From Blastochloris tepida (GTDB lineage: Bacteria; Pseudomonadota; Alphaproteobacteria; Rhizobiales; Xanthobacteraceae), in assembly GCF_003966715.1 (NCBI RefSeq), contig NZ_AP018907.1, forward strand, positions 422,001-486,000: DNA of 64,000 nucleotides. Reading direction: 5' to 3'. The position numbers and the translations under genes were made by a program. Every line of letters begins with the position of its first letter. Positions within the stretch are counted from its first letter, which is position 1. The notes beneath the pieces were generated by a model, which had not been told where the DNA came from, searched no databases, and saw nothing but the letters and a program-made list of their open reading frames with translations. Positions 49,810 through 59,980 of the stretch are shown in pieces.

Positions 49810-51693
49810 TCACCCGCTGATCGCCGCCTCGTATTCGGCGGTGGCCTCCAGCCACGCTTCCTCGGCGGCGGCAAGCGCGGTCGCGGCATCCGCCCGGCGC
49901 TTCGACAGCTTCGCCGCTTTGGCCGGATCGCGCGTGTAGATGTCGCCGTTCGCCAGCGTCGCGTCGATCTCGGCGATCTCGGTCTCGCGCGCGGCGATCT
50001 CCTTCTCCGCCGCGGTGACGCGCTTCTTGATGGGGGCCGCCGCCGAGCGCCGCTCGGCCGCCGAGCGCCGCTCCTCCGCCCGCGACGGGCCCTTGTCGGC
50101 CGCCTGCTTCGGCGCGGCGTCGCCCGCGGCGCGCGACAGCACCAGCTTGCGATAGTCGTCGAGGTCGCCGTCGAAATTGGTCACCGTGCCGTCGGCGACC
50201 AGCCACAGCCGGTCGACGGTGGCGGCGATCAAATGGCGGTCGTGCGAGATCAGGATCACCGCGCCGGGAAAGTCGTTGATGGCGTTGGCCAGCGCGTCGC
50301 GGGCATCGACGTCGAGATGGTTGGTCGGCTCGTCGAGCACCAGAAGATGCGGCTTGCGGAAGGTGGCGAGCCCGAGCAGCAGCCGCGCCTTCTCGCCGCC
50401 AGACAGCTTCTCCACGGGCGTGTCGGCGCGCTCGCCGGAGAAGCCGATCTGGGCGGTGCGGGCGCGCACGTCGGATTCGGCCGCCATTGGCATCAGCGTG
50501 CGCACGTGCTGGTAGGGGCTCTCCTTGGGCCTGAGCTCGTCGAGCTGGTGCTGGGCGAAATAGGCGATCTCCAGCTTGTCGGCGACCGTCATGCGGCCTG
50601 ACAGCGGGGCAAGGCGCCCGGTGATCAGCTTGGCCAGCGTCGACTTGCCGTTGCCGTTGGAGCCGAGCAGCGCGATGCGGTCGTCGGTGTCGATACGCAG
50701 ATCGAGGCTGCGCAGCACCGGCTTCTCGGGCGCGTAGCCGACCGAGACCTGATCGAGCGCCAGGATCGGCGGCGAGGGCAGGCGGGCCGGCGCCGGAATG
50801 ACGATCGGCACCGACTCCTCGTTCACCGCCACCGCCAGCGGCGCCAGTCTCTCCAGCATCTTCAGGCGCGACTGCGCCTGGCGCGCCTTGGTCGCCTTGT
50901 AGCGGAAGCGGTCGACGAAGGCCTGCAGGTGCTTGCGCTGGGCCTCCTGGCGCTTCTTCATCCTGGCGTCGAGCATCTGCTTCTCGGCGCGCTGGCGCTC
51001 GAACGCCGAATAGCCGCCGCGCCACAGCGTGAGGCGCCCTTCGCCGAGATGCAGCGTCCAGTCGACCGCCTGATCGAGCAGGTCGCGGTCATGGCTGATG
51101 ATGACGACGGTGTGGGGATAGCGGGCGAGATAGTCCTGCAGCCACAGCGTGCCTTCGAGGTCGAGATAGTTGGTCGGCTCGTCGAGCAGCAGCAGGTCCG
51201 GCTCGGCGAACAGCACGGCGGCGAGCGCCACGCGCATGCGCCAGCCGCCGGAGAAGTCCGAGCACGGGCGCTGCTGCGCCGCCTCGTCGAACCCCAGGCC
51301 GGCGAGGATGCGCGCCGCGCGCGCCGGGGCGGAGTGGGCGCCGATGTCGGCGAGCCGCGTCTCGATCTCGGCGATGCGGTGGGGGTCGGTGGCGGTCGCG
51401 CTCTCGGCCATCAGCGCGGCGCGCTCGACATCGGCCGCCAGCACCACGTCGATCAGTGCCTCGGGGCCGGAAGGCGCCTCCTGCGCCACCCGGCCGATGC
51501 GGGCGCGCGGCGGCAGCGCGATGCGGCCGGTGTCGGTCGGGTGCTCGCCGCAGATGGCGCGGAACAGCGTGGTCTTGCCGGCACCGTTGCGGCCGACCAG
51601 CCCGACATGGCCGCCGGTCGGGATCTGGGCCGAGGCGTTCTCCAGGAGCACCCGGCCCGCGACGCGCAGCGTGATGGAGTCGATGGTGAGCAT
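49810..51693 (-). CDS. ABC-F family ATPase (translation factor type)
   Basis: 627 residues, two ABC domains and no membrane segments. Domain 1: Walker A GRNGAGKT near residue 37, signature SGGWRMRVALAAVLF and LLLLDEPTNYLDLE. A long charged linker (RMKKRQEAQRKHLQAFVDRFRYKATKARQAQSRLK region) is typical of ABC-F. Domain 2: GSNGNGKSTLAKLI, LSGGEKARLLLGL and LLVLDEPTNHLDVD. The C-terminus is a Lys/Ala/Glu coiled coil. Family members bind ribosomes and resolve stalls or protect from antibiotics. The Uup/YheS subgroup is likely. Confidence 0.93.
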   Translation of the reverse strand: MLTIDSITLRVAGRVLLENASAQIPTGGHVGLVGRNGAGKTTLFRAICGEHPTDTGRIALPPRARIGRVAQEAPSGPEALIDVVLAADVERAALMAESATATDPHRIAEIETRLADIGAHSAPARAARILAGLGFDEAAQQRPCSDFSGGWRMRVALAAVLFAEPDLLLLDEPTNYLDLEGTLWLQDYLARYPHTVVIISHDRDLLDQAVDWTLHLGEGRLTLWRGGYSAFERQRAEKQMLDARMKKRQEAQRKHLQAFVDRFRYKATKARQAQSRLKMLERLAPLAVAVNEESVPIVIPAPARLPSPPILALDQVSVGYAPEKPVLRSLDLRIDTDDRIALLGSNGNGKSTLAKLITGRLAPLSGRMTVADKLEIAYFAQHQLDELRPKESPYQHVRTLMPMAAESDVRARTAQIGFSGERADTPVEKLSGGEKARLLLGLATFRKPHLLVLDEPTNHLDVDARDALANAINDFPGAVILISHDRHLIAATVDRLWLVADGTVTNFDGDLDDYRKLVLSRAAGDAAPKQAADKGPSRAEERRSAAERRSAAAPIKKRVTAAEKEIAARETEIAEIDATLANGDIYTRDPAKAAKLSKRRADAATALAAAEEAWLEATAEYEAAISG

Positions 51694-51806
51694 GGCGCTC
51701 ACCTCGCCCAAGCGGGCGGAGAAAGCAAGGATGGAGAAAGCAAGGATGATGGCTTCAAGCCTGCTTCTCCGCGGAGCCAGGAGAGGCGCCGCGGAGAAGG
51801 GGTAGG

Positions 51807-52922
51807 TCAGGGCGCATGCACCTCGTTGGGCCGCGCCGCCACCGCGGGCGGCGGCCACGCGGCTTCGAGGTGGGCGGGGGCGGGCAGGCGCGCCGCGCGC
51901 CCGAGGGCGCGGTAGATTTCGAGATAGTCGCTGGCCATGCGCTCGGCGGTGAAGCGGGCCTCGAAGCGGGCGCGGATGCGCCGGCGGTCGAGCGCCACCA
52001 CCTCGGGCAGCGCCAGCAGCGCCTCCTCGAACTCGGTGACGATGCGGCCGGTGATGCCGTCCTCGATCACCTCGGGCACCGAGCCGACGCGGAACGCCAG
52101 GAGCGGCGTGGCGCAGGCCATGGCCTCGATCATCACCAGCCCGAACGGCTCGGAGCGGTCGACCGGGAACAGCAGCGCCTGCGCCTCGCCGATGAAGCGT
52201 GCCTTGTCGCGGTCGCTGATCTCGCCGACGAACTCGATGCCGCCGTCATAGGCGATCTCGGGCCGCACCACCTCGCGGAAATAGCTCTCGTCGGCCTTGT
52301 CGATCTTGGCGGCCATGCGCAGCGGCAGGCCGAGCTCGCGCGCCAACCGGATGGCGGCGAGCGGCCCCTTCTCCGGCGACATGCGGCCGACGAAGGCGAG
52401 ATAGCCGCCGCGCGGCTCGAAGGTCGGCGCGAACAGATCCTTCGGCAGGCCGTGATGGACGGTGGCGACGACATTGGCGTCGGGGATCGGCGCGCGCTGG
52501 TGCTCGGAGACGGCGACAAGCGGCATGTCGGGGAAGCCGCGATAGAGCGCGGCGAGATCCGGCAGATCCTGGCGGCCGTGCAAAGTCGTCACCGTGCGGC
52601 GCGGCTGGTCGTTGAACAGCGGGAAGTGCAGCACCTCGGTGTGGAAATGCAGGATGTCGAAGCCGGGCGCGCGGGCGCGCACGCGGTCGAGCATCAGCAT
52701 GGCGTGCGGCAGCGGATCCTTGACGTTGGACGCATGCCGCAGGCCCTCGCGCGTGCACGCCACGAGTTCGGCGCGGGTGATCGAGTCGCCGCTGGCGAAC
52801 AGCGTCACCTCGTGTCCGAGATCGACCAGGGCTTCGGTGAGATAGTGGACGACGCGCTCGGTGCCGCCATAGAGACGCGGCGGAACGCTTTCCATCAGCG
52901 GCGCGATCTGGGCAATTCGCAT
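51807..52922 (-). CDS. Family 4 glycosyltransferase
   Basis: 371 residues starting MRIAQIAPLMESVPPRLYGGTERVV, with the N-terminal GG(T/S)ER acceptor loop. HFHTEVLHFPLF is followed by YLAFVGRMSPEKGP, the sugar-nucleotide site, and the E-x7-E motif in EPFGLVMIEAMACATPLLA. The substrate is unknown; similar genes make surface polysaccharide or glucosylated products. GAGG precedes the ATG at 52922. No other polysaccharide genes adjoin it. Confidence 0.87.
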   Translation of the reverse strand: MRIAQIAPLMESVPPRLYGGTERVVHYLTEALVDLGHEVTLFASGDSITRAELVACTREGLRHASNVKDPLPHAMLMLDRVRARAPGFDILHFHTEVLHFPLFNDQPRRTVTTLHGRQDLPDLAALYRGFPDMPLVAVSEHQRAPIPDANVVATVHHGLPKDLFAPTFEPRGGYLAFVGRMSPEKGPLAAIRLARELGLPLRMAAKIDKADESYFREVVRPEIAYDGGIEFVGEISDRDKARFIGEAQALLFPVDRSEPFGLVMIEAMACATPLLAFRVGSVPEVIEDGITGRIVTEFEEALLALPEVVALDRRRIRARFEARFTAERMASDYLEIYRALGRAARLPAPAHLEAAWPPPAVAARPNEVHAP

Positions 52923-53571
52923 GGGCACCTCGTGTTGGTCAGCTCGATGGCGACATCGAGTTGGCGGCCCGCGCACGGGTGCGCCGGCCAGGGGGCAACA
53001 CAGGCTCGGCCTGGGTCATCTGGACGGTCAACGTGTCGTGGAAGGGCCGGTTCCCGGCGTTGCGTCAGGTGTCGCTGCGGCAATTTGAACCGCCGGCGCG
53101 CGGGCGAGGGCGCGTTGTCGCTTGGGCTTTGTCATCCCGGCCGAGCGTGAGCGAGAGCCGGGATCGTTTTCCGGAGGAGGGACAACTTCCGGCGCGCGGT
53201 CCCGGGTCGCGCGGCTTTGCCGCTTGCCCGGGACGACAGCGGGGGCTTCGTCATCCCGGCCGAGCGTCAGCGAGAGCCGGGATCGTCCTCCGGAAAAGGG
53301 CCCATTTCCGGCGCACGGTCCCGGGTCGCGCGGCTTTGCCGCTTGCCCGGGACGACAGCGGGGCATCGTCATCCCGGCCGAGGCGTGAGCCGAGAGCCGG
53401 GATCGTTTTCCGGAAAGGGACGCCCCCTTCCGGCGCACGGTCCCGGGTCGCGGGCCTGCGGCCCTTGCCCGGGACGACAGCGGGGCTTTGTCATCCCGGC
53501 CGAGGCGTGAGCCGAGAGCCGGGATCGTTTTCCGGAAAAGGGACGCCCCCTTCCGGCGCACGGTCCCGGGT
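52923..53571. repeat. About 120-bp tandem repeat array (53131-53571), fourth unit interrupted by IS copy 3
   Basis: Units start with GTCATCCCGGCCGAG at 53131, 53250, 53368 and 53490, so the periods are 119, 118 and 122 bp. Each unit holds a GAGAGCCGGGATCGT arm, a CCGG-rich spacer, CGGTCCCGGGT, and TCGCGCGGC or TCGCGGGCC, ending GCCCGGGACGAC. Units differ at several sites. The first 200 bases of the region (52923-53130) hold no gene I can support. Confidence 0.85.
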
Positions 53572-53573
53572 TG

Positions 53574-53751
53574 GAACGGCGAACTGTGCTTTGATGGGTG
53601 CACCGGCTCGGGGTGGCCACCCCGAGCCGGTGCGGGCGGCACGCCGTGTCCCGGGTGAGCCTTCGAGGCCGTCGCGAGCAGAAGCGGCCGTCCGTCCCAA
53701 GCCAACCCGAACAGTTGCACGGGGCTTTTGACCCCGCTTCCAAGCCTGGGA
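53574..53751 (+). ncRNA. Predicted bridge RNA of IS copy 3
   Basis: Same structure as copy 1, with the 15-bp hairpin at 53600-53633. Intact target units at 53199, 53318 and 53440 can be compared directly with its guides. Confidence 0.72.
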
Positions 53752-54719
53752 TGCTTGCCATGCTGCCACACCCGACGCCGCTTGCCACCCACCTTGTGGG
53801 CATCGATGTCTCCAAGGACTGGCTCGACATCGCCTTCGACGACACCAAGGTCGAGCGCGTCGATAACACCCCCGCGGCTCTCCAGCGCTTGGCCAGGCGC
53901 CTGGTGAAGGCCGGGCTCACCACCGCCGGCCTGGAGCCGACCGGCGGCTATGAACGCCTGGCGGTCGCGGTGCTGCGCGAGGCCGGCCTCACCGTGCTGC
54001 AGGTCGACAGCTGGCGCTGCCGCCAGTTCGCCAAGGCCTGCGGCCAGCGCGCCAAGAGCGATCCGCTCGACGCCCGCATCATCCGCGCCTTCATGCTGCA
54101 TCACCCCTGCCGGCCGTTCCCGGAGCCCTCGCAAGCGCAGAGCGACCTGACCGCCTGGGTGCGCGAAATCACCCGCGCCGAGGCCGACATCCGCCGCCTC
54201 GAGAACCGCAAGGCCCACCCCACCCTGGCGGCCATCACCGCCCGGCTCGATGCCGAAATCGCCGCCCTGCGCGAGACCGTCGCCGCGGCCGAACAGGCCA
54301 TCGAGGCGTTGATCGCCGCCGATCCGGCGATGGACGCCAAGGCCAAGATCATCACCTCGGTGCCGGGGATCGCCACCAAGACGGCCCGCGTCCTGCTCGC
54401 AGAAGCTCCCGAACTCGGCCGGTTCACCCCCCGCCAAGCCGGTGCCATCGGCGGCTGCGCACCCTATCGCAACGACAGCGGCAAAGCGCGGCGGCCGGCC
54501 CATATCGAGGCCGGACGCCGCGCGCTCAAGCGCGCCTGCTATCTCGCCGCCTTCGCCGCCATCCACTGGAACCCGTGGGCCAAACAGCTCTACGCCGACC
54601 TCAAAGCCCGCGGAAAACCCGCCAAGGTCGCCCTCATCGCCATCGCCAGAAAGCTCCTGACCATCCTCAACGCCATGATTCGAGACAACAAACCCTGGCG
54701 AGACCCCAAAACCGCATGA
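53751..54719 (+). CDS. IS110-family transposase, copy 3
   Basis: 322 residues, with Leu in PTPLATH (as copy 2) and Thr in GIATKT (as copy 1). All DEDD and Ser residues are intact. It is therefore a mix of the two other variants, consistent with a common recent ancestor. Confidence 0.94.
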   Translation: MLAMLPHPTPLATHLVGIDVSKDWLDIAFDDTKVERVDNTPAALQRLARRLVKAGLTTAGLEPTGGYERLAVAVLREAGLTVLQVDSWRCRQFAKACGQRAKSDPLDARIIRAFMLHHPCRPFPEPSQAQSDLTAWVREITRAEADIRRLENRKAHPTLAAITARLDAEIAALRETVAAAEQAIEALIAADPAMDAKAKIITSVPGIATKTARVLLAEAPELGRFTPRQAGAIGGCAPYRNDSGKARRPAHIEAGRRALKRACYLAAFAAIHWNPWAKQLYADLKARGKPAKVALIAIARKLLTILNAMIRDNKPWRDPKTA

Positions 54720-54727
54720 CAGTTGCT

Positions 54728-54885
54728 CGCGCGGCTTCGCCGCTTGCCCGGGACGACAGCGGGGGCCTCGTCATCCCGGCCGAGCGCGGTAGGGCGGAAT
54801 AGCGTAGCGTATTCCGCCAAGACCGGGATGCCGGGTCGGCGTGTGGGAGCGGCGCAATACGCTTCGCTATTGCGCCCTACGATGC
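54728..54885. repeat. Repeat remainder and two GCGGAATAGCG-type hairpins
   Basis: The interrupted array resumes here, then GTAGGGCGGAATAGCGTAGCG (about 54789) and GGCGCAATACGCTTCGCTATTGCGCC (about 54852) form hairpins a few bases downstream of the convergent apt gene, possibly ending its transcript. Confidence 0.65.
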
Positions 54886-54890
54886 GCGTC

Positions 54891-55418
54891 TCAGTGCCCC
54901 TCGAAGGCGGTGAGCGTGCGCACCGGCACGTCGAGCGCCTCGAGCTTCTGGCGGCCGCCGAGGTCGGGCAGGTCGACGATGAAGCACGCCGCCACGACAT
55001 TGGCGCCCATGTTGCGCAGCAGGTTGACGGCGCCGGCCGCCGTGCCGCCGGTGGCGATCAGGTCGTCGACCAGGATCACCCGCTCGCCGGCGATCACCGC
55101 ATCGACGTGCATCTCCATCTCGTCGGTGCCGTATTCGAGGGCGTAGGCCATGCGCACGGTCTGGTGCGGAAGCTTGCCCTTCTTGCGGATCGGCACGAAG
55201 CCGGCCGAGAGCTGGTGGGCCACCGCGCCGCCGATGATGAAGCCGCGCGCCTCGATGCCCGCCACCTTGTCGATCTTGTCGCCGGCCCAGGGCTGCACCA
55301 GCTCGTCGACCGCCTGGCGGAACGCCTTGGCGCTGCCGAGCAGCGTGGTGATGTCGCGAAACAGGATGCCCGGCTTGGGATAGTCGGGAATGGTGCGGAT
55401 CGAATCCTTGAGATTCAT
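54891..55418 (-). CDS. apt: Adenine phosphoribosyltransferase
   Basis: 175 residues starting [27 protein letters not shown] (read in parts). The PRPP motif reads [18 protein letters not shown] near residue 120 and [14 protein letters not shown] lies near 58. It salvages adenine to AMP. mtnP, which releases adenine from methylthioadenosine, is 64 bases upstream on the same strand, so the two are metabolically coupled. Confidence 0.96.
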   Translation of the reverse strand: MNLKDSIRTIPDYPKPGILFRDITTLLGSAKAFRQAVDELVQPWAGDKIDKVAGIEARGFIIGGAVAHQLSAGFVPIRKKGKLPHQTVRMAYALEYGTDEMEMHVDAVIAGERVILVDDLIATGGTAAGAVNLLRNMGANVVAACFIVDLPDLGGRQKLEALDVPVRTLTAFEGH

Positions 55419-55482
55419 GCTGGGTCCCCCTCGTCGTGTCGGTGCCGCCGCGCGCGGCACGCCCCCGTCTTGTGTCTTCGTC

Positions 55483-56361
<879 letters not shown>

Positions 56362-56383
56362 GTGAACTACTCCGCAACAACAG

Positions 56384-56409
56384 AAAAAAGGGGCCCGTCG
56401 CCGGGCCCC
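56384..56409 (-). terminator. Intrinsic terminator of the petA-petB-petC operon
   Basis: On the minus strand GGGGCCCG (56409-56402), a 4-nt loop and CGGGCCCC are followed by six T residues (56389-56384). This is a textbook terminator, 45 bases after the petC stop. Confidence 0.9.
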
Positions 56410-56453
56410 TCCGTCTCGGTTCGATCAGCAGCGCGGCGCCGAACGGCCGCGCA

Positions 56454-57314
56454 TCAGGCGTGGCCCTTCACCTGCCGCCACACCGTCCATTTGGTGGCAT
56501 AGAGCAGGCCGGCGAAGATCACCAGGAAGCCCAGCACGTACCAGCCGAGCCGCTTGCGCACGTCGAGCGAGGGCTCGGCCGCCCACATCAGGAATGCCGC
56601 AACGTCCTTGGAGTACTGGAGCTGGGTTTCCGGCGTGCCGTCGCCATAGGTGACGAGGCCGTCGGCCAGCGGCGGCGCCATGCCGATGATGTGGCCGGGG
56701 AAGTACTTGTTGTAGAACGAGCCGTCCGGCACCTTGAAGCCTTCCGGCGCATCCTCGTAGCCGTTGAGCAGAGCGACGATGTAGTCGACGCCGTTCTCAT
56801 TGTACTGGGTGAAGATGTCGGTGACCCAGTTGGGGAAGCCGCGCTCGAAGGTGCGGGCCTTGGCGATCACCGACTGGTCCGGCGGCAGCGCGCCATTGTG
56901 CATGACGCGGGCCGCTGCTTCGTTCGCATACTGCGAGGGGAAGCGGTCGGCGAGACGCGGGGCGCGCTCGATCGGGTCGCCCTTGTCGTTGATGTCCTTG
57001 ACCTGGATCGGCCAGCCGGCGGCGATCTGCTGCACCTCCTCCAGCGGCAGTTCCGGCCCGCCCGGTTCGGCGAGGTTGCGGAACGCCACCTTCTCGAGGG
57101 TGTGGCAGGAGACGCAGACGGTCTGGAACACCTTGAAGCCGCGCCGGAGCTGGTCCTTGTCGTACTGGCCGAAGAAGCCGGCGAACGACCACTCCTGCAG
57201 GTGCGGCGTGTCGCCGCCCGCCGCCTTCGCCGGCAGGGAGGAGACACCCAGGGACGAGACGGCCAGGCCGAGCGCCAGGGCGAGCGGGGCCGCGAAGCGG
57301 AACTTGATGGTCAT
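56454..57314 (-). CDS. petC: Cytochrome c1 of the cytochrome bc1 complex
   Basis: 286 residues with a signal peptide (RFAAPLALALGLAVSSLGVSS). The heme motif CVSCH is near residue 57, the Met ligand lies in IGMAPPLADG, and one C-terminal membrane anchor (LGWYVLGFLVIFAGLLYATKW). It passes electrons from the Rieske protein to soluble cytochrome c. Not fused to cytochrome b, unlike fbcH of Bradyrhizobium. GGGAG precedes the ATG. Confidence 0.96.
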   Translation of the reverse strand: MTIKFRFAAPLALALGLAVSSLGVSSLPAKAAGGDTPHLQEWSFAGFFGQYDKDQLRRGFKVFQTVCVSCHTLEKVAFRNLAEPGGPELPLEEVQQIAAGWPIQVKDINDKGDPIERAPRLADRFPSQYANEAAARVMHNGALPPDQSVIAKARTFERGFPNWVTDIFTQYNENGVDYIVALLNGYEDAPEGFKVPDGSFYNKYFPGHIIGMAPPLADGLVTYGDGTPETQLQYSKDVAAFLMWAAEPSLDVRKRLGWYVLGFLVIFAGLLYATKWTVWRQVKGHA

Positions 57315-57334
57315 GTCGAGATCTCCCGCTCCGC

Positions 57335-58594
57335 TCAGCGATTCATCAGCCGGGCGTAGAGGCTTGGCCGCTCGTGGCGGAGCCTCACCGCTTCGCTGAT
57401 CGACTCCGGCAGCGGTTTCGGCTTTTCGAAATAGCCGAGCGCCGGAATGATGATGAAGAAGTGGGCGAAGTACCAGACCGTGGCCACCTGGGAGAGCGTC
57501 GGGAAGATGCCTTCCGGCGGCTTGGCGCCGAGCCAGCCGAGGAAGATGCAGTCCGCCACGAAGATCCAGAAGAACACCCGGTACCACGGACGGTAGGCCG
57601 CCGACTTGACCTTCGAGCCGTCGAGCCACGGCAGGAACATCAGCACGATCAGCGCGCCGAACATCGCGATCACGCCGCCGAGCTTATCGGGCACGGCGCG
57701 CAGGATGGCGTAGAACGGCAGCAGGTACCATTCCGGCACGATGTGCGCCGGCGTCACGCCCGGATTGGCCGGGATGTAGTTGTCGGCGTGGCCGAGATAG
57801 TTCGGCACGTAGAACACGAACCAGGCGAAGGCGATGAAGCACACGCCGATCGCCACCGCGTCCTTGGTCAGCGCGAACGGCGTGAAGCGGACGGTGTCGT
57901 CCGGCGTCTTGGGGTCGACATTGTCCGGATTGGTCTGGCCGGTGACGTGCAGCGCCCAGACGTGGAGGATGACCACGCCGACGATGACGAACGGCAGCAG
58001 ATAGTGCAGCGAGTAGAAGCGGGTGAGCGTCGGGTTGCCGACCGCATAGCCGCCCCACAGCCACGTCACGATCGGATCGCCGACATAGGGGATGGCCGAG
58101 AACAGGTTGGTGATGACGGTGGCGCCCCAGAAGCTCATCTGGCCCCACGGCAGCACGTAGCCCATGAAGGCGGTGGCCATCATCAGGATCAGGATGATGA
58201 CGCCGAGGATCCACAGGATCTCGCGCGGCTCCTTGTACGAGCCGTAATACATGCCGCGGAAGGTGTGCACATAGACGGCGAAGAAGAAGAACGACGCGCC
58301 GTTCATGTGGATGTAGCGGATCAGCCAACCGAAGTTGACGTCGCGCATGATGTGTTCGATTGACGCGAACGCCATCTTTTCATGCGGGATGTAGTGCATC
58401 GCCAGCACCACGCCGCTCACGATCTGCACGATCAGGAAGACCGCGAGAATGGCGCCGAAGGCGTAGGCGTAGTTGATGTTCTTCGGCACCGGAAACGCGA
58501 CGAACTGATCGTACACCATGCGTACGATCGGCAGGCGCGTGTCGAGCCAGCGCTCGATCCCCGTGCGGGGCTGATAACTCGAATGTCCGCTCAT
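57335..58594 (-). CDS. petB: Cytochrome b of the cytochrome bc1 complex
   Basis: 419 residues with eight membrane helices. Heme-ligand His pairs lie in AMHYIP / [15 protein letters not shown] helices B and D, and in [11 protein letters not shown] / [13 protein letters not shown]. The quinol site motif PEWY appears as [13 protein letters not shown], and [20 protein letters not shown] is the cd1 region. It is the core of proton-motive Q-cycle electron transfer and is used in respiration and in cyclic photosynthetic flow. It lies 20 bases before petC. Confidence 0.97.
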   Translation of the reverse strand: MSGHSSYQPRTGIERWLDTRLPIVRMVYDQFVAFPVPKNINYAYAFGAILAVFLIVQIVSGVVLAMHYIPHEKMAFASIEHIMRDVNFGWLIRYIHMNGASFFFFAVYVHTFRGMYYGSYKEPREILWILGVIILILMMATAFMGYVLPWGQMSFWGATVITNLFSAIPYVGDPIVTWLWGGYAVGNPTLTRFYSLHYLLPFVIVGVVILHVWALHVTGQTNPDNVDPKTPDDTVRFTPFALTKDAVAIGVCFIAFAWFVFYVPNYLGHADNYIPANPGVTPAHIVPEWYLLPFYAILRAVPDKLGGVIAMFGALIVLMFLPWLDGSKVKSAAYRPWYRVFFWIFVADCIFLGWLGAKPPEGIFPTLSQVATVWYFAHFFIIIPALGYFEKPKPLPESISEAVRLRHERPSLYARLMNR

Positions 58595-58626
58595 GGCTTG
58601 GACTCTCACCTCGTCTCGCGCGTGTT

Positions 58627-59169
58627 TCAGGCGCTGGCACCCGCGCCGATGCGGATCTTGGTGTTATCGACGAATTCGTAGGGCGGCAGCGGCAGGTTCA
58701 GCGGCGCCGGTCCCCGGCGAACGCGGCCGGCGGTGTCGTAGGCCGAGCCGTGGCACGGGCAGAACCAGCCGCCCCAATCGCCCTGATGGCCGAGCGGAAT
58801 GCAGCCCAGATGCGTGCAGCTTGCATAGACGACCAGCCACTGCTCCTTGCCGGGCTTGACGCGGGCGCTGTCGGGCGCCGGATCGATCAGCGTGGCGGGG
58901 TCGACCGCCTGCTCGTCGGCGATCTCCTTGGGCGTGCGGTGACGCACGAAGATCGGCTTGCCGCGCCAGAACACGCGGATGATCTGGCCTTCCGCCACCG
59001 GCGAAAGATCAAGGTCGATCGGTGCCCCGGCCGCGATCGTTGCAGCGTCCGGATTCATCTGATGAATGAAGGGCCAAGCCACTGCCGCTACGCCGACTGC
59101 CCCCATGGCGGCGGTCGCGACGTAGAGGAAATCCCGGCGAGTGGATTCGGCCGTATCGGAACTGGCCAC
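58627..59169 (-). CDS. petA: Rieske iron-sulfur protein of the cytochrome bc1 complex
   Basis: 180 residues from a GTG with AAGGA close upstream. A twin-Arg start ([15 protein letters not shown]) leads into the anchor. The [2Fe-2S] ligands are in CTHLGC and CPCHGSAYD, with GDWGGWF between. The end is [17 protein letters not shown]. First gene of the petABC operon. The upstream region has a candidate promoter with a palindrome. Confidence 0.96.
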   Translation of the reverse strand: MASSDTAESTRRDFLYVATAAMGAVGVAAVAWPFIHQMNPDAATIAAGAPIDLDLSPVAEGQIIRVFWRGKPIFVRHRTPKEIADEQAVDPATLIDPAPDSARVKPGKEQWLVVYASCTHLGCIPLGHQGDWGGWFCPCHGSAYDTAGRVRRGPAPLNLPLPPYEFVDNTKIRIGAGASA

Positions 59170-59357
59170 GGTATGTCCTTTCGGTCTGTCCGAGCTGGTC
59201 GGTCTGATCGCTACGCGGACGCGTTGCGCGCTCCGCTCACTCCGAGACTCGCGCCCCCACGAGCTCTATCGCCGAAAGCATGGTCGGCCCTGCCGAACGT
59301 TAAAGTCCGACATTGCCCGCTCCGGCAAATTTCTCATGGCACCGCGTGCCGACCTTG

Positions 59358-59386
59358 TCTAGAGGGCGTGGTCGGACCACCGTCAA
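59358..59386 (-). promoter_or_regulatory. Candidate petABC promoter with an internal palindrome
   Basis: On the minus strand TTGACG (59386-59381) and TCTAGA (59363-59358) are 17 bases apart. The spacer carries GTGGTC-C-GACCAC (59380-59368), a perfect 13-nt palindrome that could be an operator. The -10 match is weak. Confidence 0.42.
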
Positions 59387-59454
59387 CATTGTTTGACACC
59401 TGTCGCAACGCGGGTTCATTCCGAAGTGGACAACGCCAACAGCGCTCAAATTTC

Positions 59455-59928
59455 TTGCACATTGCCCTTTTTCAGCCCGACATTCCGCAGAACGCCGGCA
59501 CGCTGGCGCGGCTTTGCGCCTGCCTCGGCGTGCCGCTCGCCATCATCGAGCCGGCCGGCTTTCCCACCACCGACCGCGCCTTCCTGCGCGCCGGCATGGA
59601 CTATCTCGATCTCGCCGCGATCACCCGCCACGCCTCGTTTTCCGCGTTCGAGGACTGGCGCCGGGCGGCGGGCCGCCGCCTCGTGCTGTTTACCACGACG
59701 GCAGATCGTTCATTTCTCGACTTCAGCTTTGCAGGCAGCGACGTGCTGCTGTTCGGCCGCGAGTCCGCCGGCGCGCCCGAGCACGTGCACGCGGCCGCCG
59801 ATGCGCGGCTGACCATTCCGATGGTGAACGGCGTGCGCTCGCTTAACGTCGCGGTGGCGGCGGCGATGGCGCTCACCGAGGCGCTGCGCCAGACCGGCGG
59901 CTTCCCGCCCCCCGGCGCCGGGCGTTGA
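59455..59928 (+). CDS. trmL: tRNA (cytidine/uridine-34-2'-O)-methyltransferase
   Basis: 157 residues from a TTG; the family start [20 protein letters not shown] fits this start, and no ATG or GTG is in frame nearby. The SPOUT motifs follow: [13 protein letters not shown] and [22 protein letters not shown], with the SAM-binding knot. It methylates the wobble base of tRNA-Leu. There is no obvious ribosome-binding site, so the start is less sure. hemF follows after about 50 bases. Confidence 0.87.
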   Translation: MHIALFQPDIPQNAGTLARLCACLGVPLAIIEPAGFPTTDRAFLRAGMDYLDLAAITRHASFSAFEDWRRAAGRRLVLFTTTADRSFLDFSFAGSDVLLFGRESAGAPEHVHAAADARLTIPMVNGVRSLNVAVAAAMALTEALRQTGGFPPPGAGR

Positions 59929-59980
59929 CGGCCGGCCGCTCCGGCTTAAGCATCACATTGAGAAGATCGGGAGACCGGCG

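Larger units (their letters stand above)
53572..54727 (+). mobile_element. IS110-family insertion sequence, copy 3 (1156 bp)
   Basis: Inserted within the fourth unit of the tandem array. CGGTCCCGGGT is on the left, and CGCGCGGCTTCGCCGCTTGCC continues the unit on the right. Flanks are nearly the same as copy 1, so the same target was chosen twice. Like the other copies it is on the plus strand. It is the best copy for defining the element, because intact units adjoin it. Confidence 0.9.

Noticed and set aside
48122..51025. A 967-codon open frame on the minus strand across IS copy 2 and the ABC-F gene
   Set aside because: It runs antisense to the IS110 transposase and in a wrong frame of the ABC-F gene; its Arg/Ala/Gly-rich product is typical of a high-GC shadow.
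53131..53571. CRISPR-like look of the regularly spaced repeats
   Set aside because: Units of about 120 bp are continuous repeats without unique spacers, no cas genes are near, and the same sequence is dispersed in other intergenic regions.
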